Origin: DHVE2 group archaeon
GTDB lineage: Archaea; Thermoplasmatota; Thermoplasmata; Thermoplasmatales; Aciduliprofundaceae
Direction: 5' to 3'
Assembly: GCA_015520985.1 (NCBI GenBank)
Contig: WAOY01000029.1
Location: forward strand, 1 to 10,004
Length of the DNA stretch: 10,004 bases
Below, in pieces: positions 6,470 through 10,004 of this stretch. Under the pieces are notes generated by a model. That model saw only the letters and a list, made by a program, of their open reading frames with translations. It made no database searches and had not been told where the DNA came from. Both the position numbers and the translations under genes were made by a program. Position 1 is the first letter of the stretch; each line of letters starts with the position of its first letter.

Positions 6470-7312
6470 ATGCTGGCTCAAGTGGACTGTATCCCCTGCG
6501 TGCAGAGGCAGGTGATAAAGGCCTGCCGCTTCTCCAATTTGAGCGAAGAAGATATTGAAAAGGTGTTGAGGGAGGTGATGGATGCCCTTGTGAACATGGA
6601 CTGGAGAAAAACACCCCCGGAGATTGCACATATCGCTCACGGTATTGTGAGGAGGTATGCAGGCGGGGACCCTTACGCAGAGGTGAAGAGGGAGAGTAAT
6701 GACCTCGGCCTTCATATGTACCCCGAACTCAAAAGGATTGTGGATGAAAGCGATGATCCGCTGAGAGCTGCCATAAGGCTTGCAATAGCTGGAAACATAA
6801 TAGATTTCGGTGCGATGGTGGATTTCAATCTCCAAGATACTATATCTGATGTAATGTCAAGGCATTTTGCCTATGATTCCTATGATCGTTTCTTGAGAGA
6901 TATGGAAAGAGCCAGAAAAATCCTTTATTTCTTCGACAATGCCGGAGAAATAGTCTTCGATAAACTTCTGATAGAGACCCTTCTTGGAATTTACGATATT
7001 AGCATCACCGGCGTTGTAAAAGCGGGACCAATAATAAACGATGCCACAGAGGATGATTTGAGATACGTGGGTTTGGACAAGTACATGGATGAAGTCCTTT
7101 TCCTCTCCAACGGTGAAGTTGGTTACGAGAGGAATGATCCGGAAGTTGGACGGTGGATAAAGGAACATAATGTGGTCATATCCAAGGGACAGGGAAACTA
7201 TGAGGGTCTCAGCGAATGGAAGGGAATCTATTACATGCTGATGGTTAAGTGTCCGGTGGTGGCCAAATCTCTGAGCGCTACCGTGGGTGACATAGTCTTT
7301 CTCTACAGATAA
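6470..7312 (+). CDS. DUF89/ARMT1-like metal-dependent damage-control phosphatase
   Basis: A 280-residue protein of the DUF89 family (archaeal COG1578), metal-dependent phosphatases thought to remove harmful or damaged phosphorylated metabolites. The N-terminal DCIPCVQRQ holds the CxxC pair (C7, C10) typical of the archaeal-type subfamily. The Rossmann-like core carries AGNIIDFGAMVD (107-118), FFDNAGEIVFDKLL (154-167), KAGPIINDAT (184-193) and SKGQGNYEGL (238-247). By comparison with known members, D156, N157 and D191 are the probable metal ligands. The length is normal. ATG 6470 places the CxxC motif at the usual extreme N-terminus and is at the expected transcription start, so the message is probably leaderless. 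It is divergent from thyX. The true substrate is not evident; a nucleotide- or sugar-phosphate is only a guess. Confidence 0.92.
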   Translation: MLAQVDCIPCVQRQVIKACRFSNLSEEDIEKVLREVMDALVNMDWRKTPPEIAHIAHGIVRRYAGGDPYAEVKRESNDLGLHMYPELKRIVDESDDPLRAAIRLAIAGNIIDFGAMVDFNLQDTISDVMSRHFAYDSYDRFLRDMERARKILYFFDNAGEIVFDKLLIETLLGIYDISITGVVKAGPIINDATEDDLRYVGLDKYMDEVLFLSNGEVGYERNDPEVGRWIKEHNVVISKGQGNYEGLSEWKGIYYMLMVKCPVVAKSLSATVGDIVFLYR

Positions 7313-7417
7313 TCTTTGGATTGCATGCATATACACTCATGTTTTACGCCACTGTGTTGTTCAACTTAAAAGTGCAACAGGCATTTTCTATAGTTGTTCT
7401 TGATTTCAGAAAAATAG

Positions 7418-7423
7418 TTTTTT
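7418..7423 (+). terminator. Possible T-tract terminator after the DUF89 gene
   Basis: A run of six T about 105 nt after the stop codon, with further T-rich stretches to 7458. Archaeal RNA polymerase can terminate at such tracts without a hairpin; no GC-rich stem precedes it. Confidence 0.35.
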
Positions 7424-7480
7424 ACACTGTGTGTTTTAAACATGGTTGTTTTAATTTTGTAGTGTAACATTGTGCTGAAC

Positions 7481-7494
7481 AACAACTTTAAATA
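7481..7494 (+). promoter_or_regulatory. Promoter (BRE and TATA) of the S53 peptidase gene
   Basis: AACAAC (7481-7486) followed by TTTAAATA (7487-7494) is a good BRE/TATA pair. Initiation is expected near 7515, giving a leader of about 28 nt with AGGTGGT (7531-7537) 5 nt before the ATG at 7543. The BRE overlaps the right arm of the 9-bp inverted repeat, so a regulator bound there could block it. Confidence 0.65.
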
Positions 7495-7542
7495 CTCACA
7501 TGCCAAATCTAGAACCAACAAGGTATTGGAAGGTGGTATGGG

Positions 7543-10004
7543 ATGAGGAATATGCGTGCAACGGGAAGGAGACTGACGGTTCTTGCGATCATATTAGCGG
7601 TTGTTATAGGCGGAATATACTTCGGTATCCTCGCGGGAAGTGCAGGAAATCAGATGGTACCTGTAACCAAGGGGTACAGATCAGAGATTTTCAACGATGC
7701 CAGGTACGTCGGGCCTGCCGATAAAAACATGGAAATATGGATAACGATTGCTCTGAAGTGGAGAAATGAAGATGCGCTTAACAGGTACCTGCATGACGTG
7801 AACGATGTACGCTCTCCCTTATATCATAAATTCCTCAGTTACAATGAGTTCAGAATGAACTTTGCGCCCCCCAAAGACATATACAACGAGATCGTGTCTT
7901 GGATAAAAAGCAATGGGGTGCACGTGGAGGAAACGTATGATCTAAGAAATGCCATAACCATACACGACAAGGTAGGCAAGATAGAAAAGCTGTTCGGTGT
8001 GGAATTCGGAGTGTATGAGAACAGCAATCCCAGATACATGCACACTTTCTTTGCACCAACCAGCCCTCCAAAGTTCCCTGCCAAATTTGTGCCCTATATA
8101 GAGGGTTTGAATGGGCTGGACAACGCAACGAGGTATCACCTGAACTATTTCCACTATAGCTCGAAGAACATTGATTTCCTCACCGGTGCGGATATGATGA
8201 AAATGTACCATGTGCTCCAGCTGGTGAACGATACTCCTGATGCTGGGCCAAGTAACAAGCACATATTTGCCACTGGGCTGCGTGTGGCTACCGTTCTCTG
8301 GGATGGTGGTGCGGCGCCATTTGACCCTGATGCTGTTGAGTACTACTTCAAGCATGTTATACCCAAGTGGATGCAGAATATGGGTGTTATGTCCACGGTG
8401 CACTGGCATGGCACCAGCGGTGCCCATGCGCCTGGGAGCAACACTGATGGGTACGTCTCCGGGGAGAACGAGCTTGACCTGGAGATGGTGGGGACCCTCG
8501 CTCCAGGGGTTGATGCGTTCTGTGTTTATGGCCCGGGACAGGATGGGCACCCTGCGGAGAACAACTTCCCAGATAACGAATACAACTACATTCTCAACAC
8601 CCTCGCCCAGGACAACAGCAAGATACTTGTGGCTGTAAGCAACTCCTGGGGTGATGGTGACACGGAGGGCTCAGTTGCCACGGATAATGCCATAAAGGCG
8701 TTGAATGCTATGGGCATAACTGTTCTGGCATCCAGCGGTGACGATGGTGATACTGATAACCCCAGTTATCCTTCCATAGCCGCGTATGATACTTTTGGGG
8801 TCATTGCTGTTGGTGGTACCACACCTTTCCCCAACGGTGTTGATAGAACAACCCTGGACGATGTTGCCACCATGGGTTATAATACTTACACAAGCAATCC
8901 TAGAAAGAAAGAAATCGTGTGGTACGATATCAGTGCCACCGGCGCAGGTGGCAACCAGGATCACCACTGGGGCACCCAGAGCGGTGTGAGCTCCTCCTAC
9001 TCTGAGCCTTCCTGGCAGAAGAATTACGTGGATTCCATAATCGGCGCCACGGGGAAGCATGGGCGTGCAACGGCGGACATAGCGGCAATGGGCAATCATA
9101 CATTGATTTACGTGAGCGATGGACAGGGCAATACGAAGTGGAGCGCAATTGCAGGCACCTCGGTCGCCTGCCCTGTCGTGGCCGGGGTAGTGGCAATGAT
9201 GGATGCTTACATTGGTGTGAAGTATCGCGTTTCCAATCATGGTCTCGGGTTCCTCCTGCCCACTATTTATAAGCTCGGATATGACTACTATCACAATGGT
9301 AAGTATTCCTCATCCCCACCTTTCTACGATGTCACTGAGACACCCAGTGGGTATCACAGTGGAGAAACAGCCTACTGGGCTAAGAGCGGTTGGGATCTGG
9401 CCACAGGGTGGGGTGTCATAAATGCTTGGGAATTTGTCCATGATATCGGTTTTACCCTCAGTACCAGTACGACCAGTAAGAGTGTGAATGCAGGCAGCTC
9501 CGTGTCATTCTACATAAATGTTAAGTTCCCCTACGACTGGACCACTGAGGTGGGTCATTTTGTCGTGGAGGGACTTCCATCTGGGGCAACTGCAAGCACC
9601 TCGCCGGGCTACGTTCATCCTGCGGGCAACGGTGCATCCGCCGGTTTCACTCTAACTATAAGCACTTCCAGCAATGTGCAGAGCGGGGCCTATTCCATAA
9701 AGCTCACGGCTTACAGTTACAACCATACCACTGGACACTGGGGCAACCTCTCAAGTTCTATCACTCTCACCCTCACCGTTAACGGTGGTGGATCTGGTGG
9801 TGATGTTCCCAGCGCGCCGCTCAATTTAGCCGCGGAGGCCGGAGACGGGTATGTAAAGCTCACCTGGAGTGCTCCGAGCAGCAATGGCGGGTCGGCGATC
9901 ACATCGTACAGGATATACAGGGGCACGAGCAGCGGAGGAGAATCGTACCTGACGTATGTCTCGGGCAACACGCTCACCTACACGGACACGGCCGTGACCA
10001 ATGG
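7543..10004 (+). CDS. Exported S53 (sedolisin/kumamolisin) peptidase with C-terminal FnIII domain (3' end outside window)
   Basis: A secreted serine-carboxyl endopeptidase; sedolisins generally digest proteins at acid pH. 820 codons are visible without a stop. Residues 1-35 are a signal or anchor: Arg-rich, then a hydrophobic stretch (11-31). A pro-kumamolisin domain follows (about 62-195) with SPLYHKFL (91-98). The catalytic domain (about 205-640) shows E308 and D312 (ENELDLE), the oxyanion D400 (SSGDDGD) and nucleophile S540 (AGTSVACP). The Ca2+ site typical of the family is suggested by D596 (YDVT) and GWDLATGWG (616-624). A beta-sandwich segment (about 635-746), a GGGSGG linker (748-753) and the start of a fibronectin type III domain (from 754; VPSAPLNLAAE) follow. 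The start ATG 7543 has AGGTGGT 5 nt upstream; the ATG at 7538 meets a stop at once. A role in extracellular peptide nutrition is inferred. Confidence 0.94.
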   Translation, partial: MRNMRATGRRLTVLAIILAVVIGGIYFGILAGSAGNQMVPVTKGYRSEIFNDARYVGPADKNMEIWITIALKWRNEDALNRYLHDVNDVRSPLYHKFLSYNEFRMNFAPPKDIYNEIVSWIKSNGVHVEETYDLRNAITIHDKVGKIEKLFGVEFGVYENSNPRYMHTFFAPTSPPKFPAKFVPYIEGLNGLDNATRYHLNYFHYSSKNIDFLTGADMMKMYHVLQLVNDTPDAGPSNKHIFATGLRVATVLWDGGAAPFDPDAVEYYFKHVIPKWMQNMGVMSTVHWHGTSGAHAPGSNTDGYVSGENELDLEMVGTLAPGVDAFCVYGPGQDGHPAENNFPDNEYNYILNTLAQDNSKILVAVSNSWGDGDTEGSVATDNAIKALNAMGITVLASSGDDGDTDNPSYPSIAAYDTFGVIAVGGTTPFPNGVDRTTLDDVATMGYNTYTSNPRKKEIVWYDISATGAGGNQDHHWGTQSGVSSSYSEPSWQKNYVDSIIGATGKHGRATADIAAMGNHTLIYVSDGQGNTKWSAIAGTSVACPVVAGVVAMMDAYIGVKYRVSNHGLGFLLPTIYKLGYDYYHNGKYSSSPPFYDVTETPSGYHSGETAYWAKSGWDLATGWGVINAWEFVHDIGFTLSTSTTSKSVNAGSSVSFYINVKFPYDWTTEVGHFVVEGLPSGATASTSPGYVHPAGNGASAGFTLTISTSSNVQSGAYSIKLTAYSYNHTTGHWGNLSSSITLTLTVNGGGSGGDVPSAPLNLAAEAGDGYVKLTWSAPSSNGGSAITSYRIYRGTSSGGESYLTYVSGNTLTYTDTAVTN

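Larger units (their letters stand above)
7313..7542. other. AT-rich intergenic region upstream of the peptidase gene
   Basis: This 230-nt stretch is visibly richer in A and T than the genes around it and has no credible gene. It holds a T6 tract (7418-7423), which may terminate the DUF89 transcript. A 9-bp inverted repeat, TGTTGTTCA (7355-7363) and TGAACAACA (7476-7484), has a second pair inside it, TTACACT (7422-7428) and AGTGTAA (7461-7467). The motif ACTGTGT occurs at 7351-7357 and again at 7426-7432. Its right end is the peptidase promoter. Confidence 0.6.

Noticed and set aside
6404..6835. A 144-codon N-terminal extension of the thyX reading frame
   Set aside because: It lies wholly opposite the well-conserved DUF89 gene and its promoter, shows no ThyX similarity, and would make the enzyme far longer than the family's usual 220-250 residues.
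7313..7542. Possible insertion sequence remnant, tRNA or CRISPR leader in the AT-rich gap
   Set aside because: There is no cloverleaf, no regularly spaced repeat, no transposase fragment and no flanking target duplication that I could find; only promoter elements and short inverted repeats are supported.
7500..7724. A 74-codon plus-strand frame overlapping the peptidase start
   Set aside because: It is out of frame with the conserved peptidase, begins before the predicted transcription start, and has no recognisable domain.
8671..9294. A 207-codon open frame on the minus strand within the peptidase gene
   Set aside because: It is opposite the catalytic core of the S53 peptidase, rich in His and Ile in no domain pattern, and has no promoter. 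A similar frame at 7942-8550 was rejected for the same reason.

Overview
The window reads as chromosomal DNA of an archaeon, most likely a euryarchaeote. A heterotrophic, possibly acid-adapted, Thermoplasmata/Aciduliprofundum-type lineage is my best guess, but this is an inference and no marker gene fixes it. The support is: several archaeal-type families (an archaeal DTD2-type D-aminoacyl-tRNA deacylase, a UPF0282 metallo-hydrolase, a COG1340-like coiled-coil protein, a CxxC-type DUF89 phosphatase), archaeal TATA/BRE promoters with short leaders, purine-rich Shine-Dalgarno sites, and tightly overlapping genes. I see no rRNA, tRNA, CRISPR array, insertion sequence or integrase.

Layout. (1) 1-1323, minus strand: a PadR-family regulator followed, with an 8-nt overlap, by a MATE-family exporter that runs off the left edge; this is a typical drug/metabolite efflux operon under its own local repressor. 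(2) 1324-1482: a divergent promoter region with TATA boxes for both directions and small repeats that could be operators. (3) 1483-4009, plus strand: a three-gene, translationally coupled operon encoding a long coiled-coil protein, a UPF0282 metallo-beta-lactamase-fold hydrolase and the D-aminoacyl-tRNA deacylase DtdA. (4) 4004-6403, minus strand: a FAD-dependent thymidylate synthase (thyX), then a 563-residue TPR protein with a long acidic linker; the TPR gene meets dtdA tail to tail with a 6-nt overlap. (5) 6404-6469: a compact divergent promoter shared by thyX and the next gene. (6) 6470-7312, plus strand: a DUF89/ARMT1-like damage-control phosphatase. (7) 7313-7542: an AT-rich intergenic region with a T-tract, inverted repeats and the promoter of the next gene. 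(8) 7543 to the right edge, plus strand: a large exported S53 (sedolisin/kumamolisin) peptidase with signal segment, pro-domain, catalytic domain, a beta-sandwich segment, a Gly/Ser linker and the start of a fibronectin type III domain.

How they fit together. Most of the window is housekeeping: thymidylate synthesis, removal of D-amino acids from tRNA, and clearing of damaged phosphometabolites. Two outward-facing functions flank it, efflux on the left and extracellular protein digestion on the right. The least characterised and most interesting parts are the coiled-coil/UPF0282/dtdA operon, the TPR protein with its acidic hinge, and the S53 peptidase, whose nucleophile motif looks subtilisin-like. 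I did not find a clear-cut new defence or mobile system.
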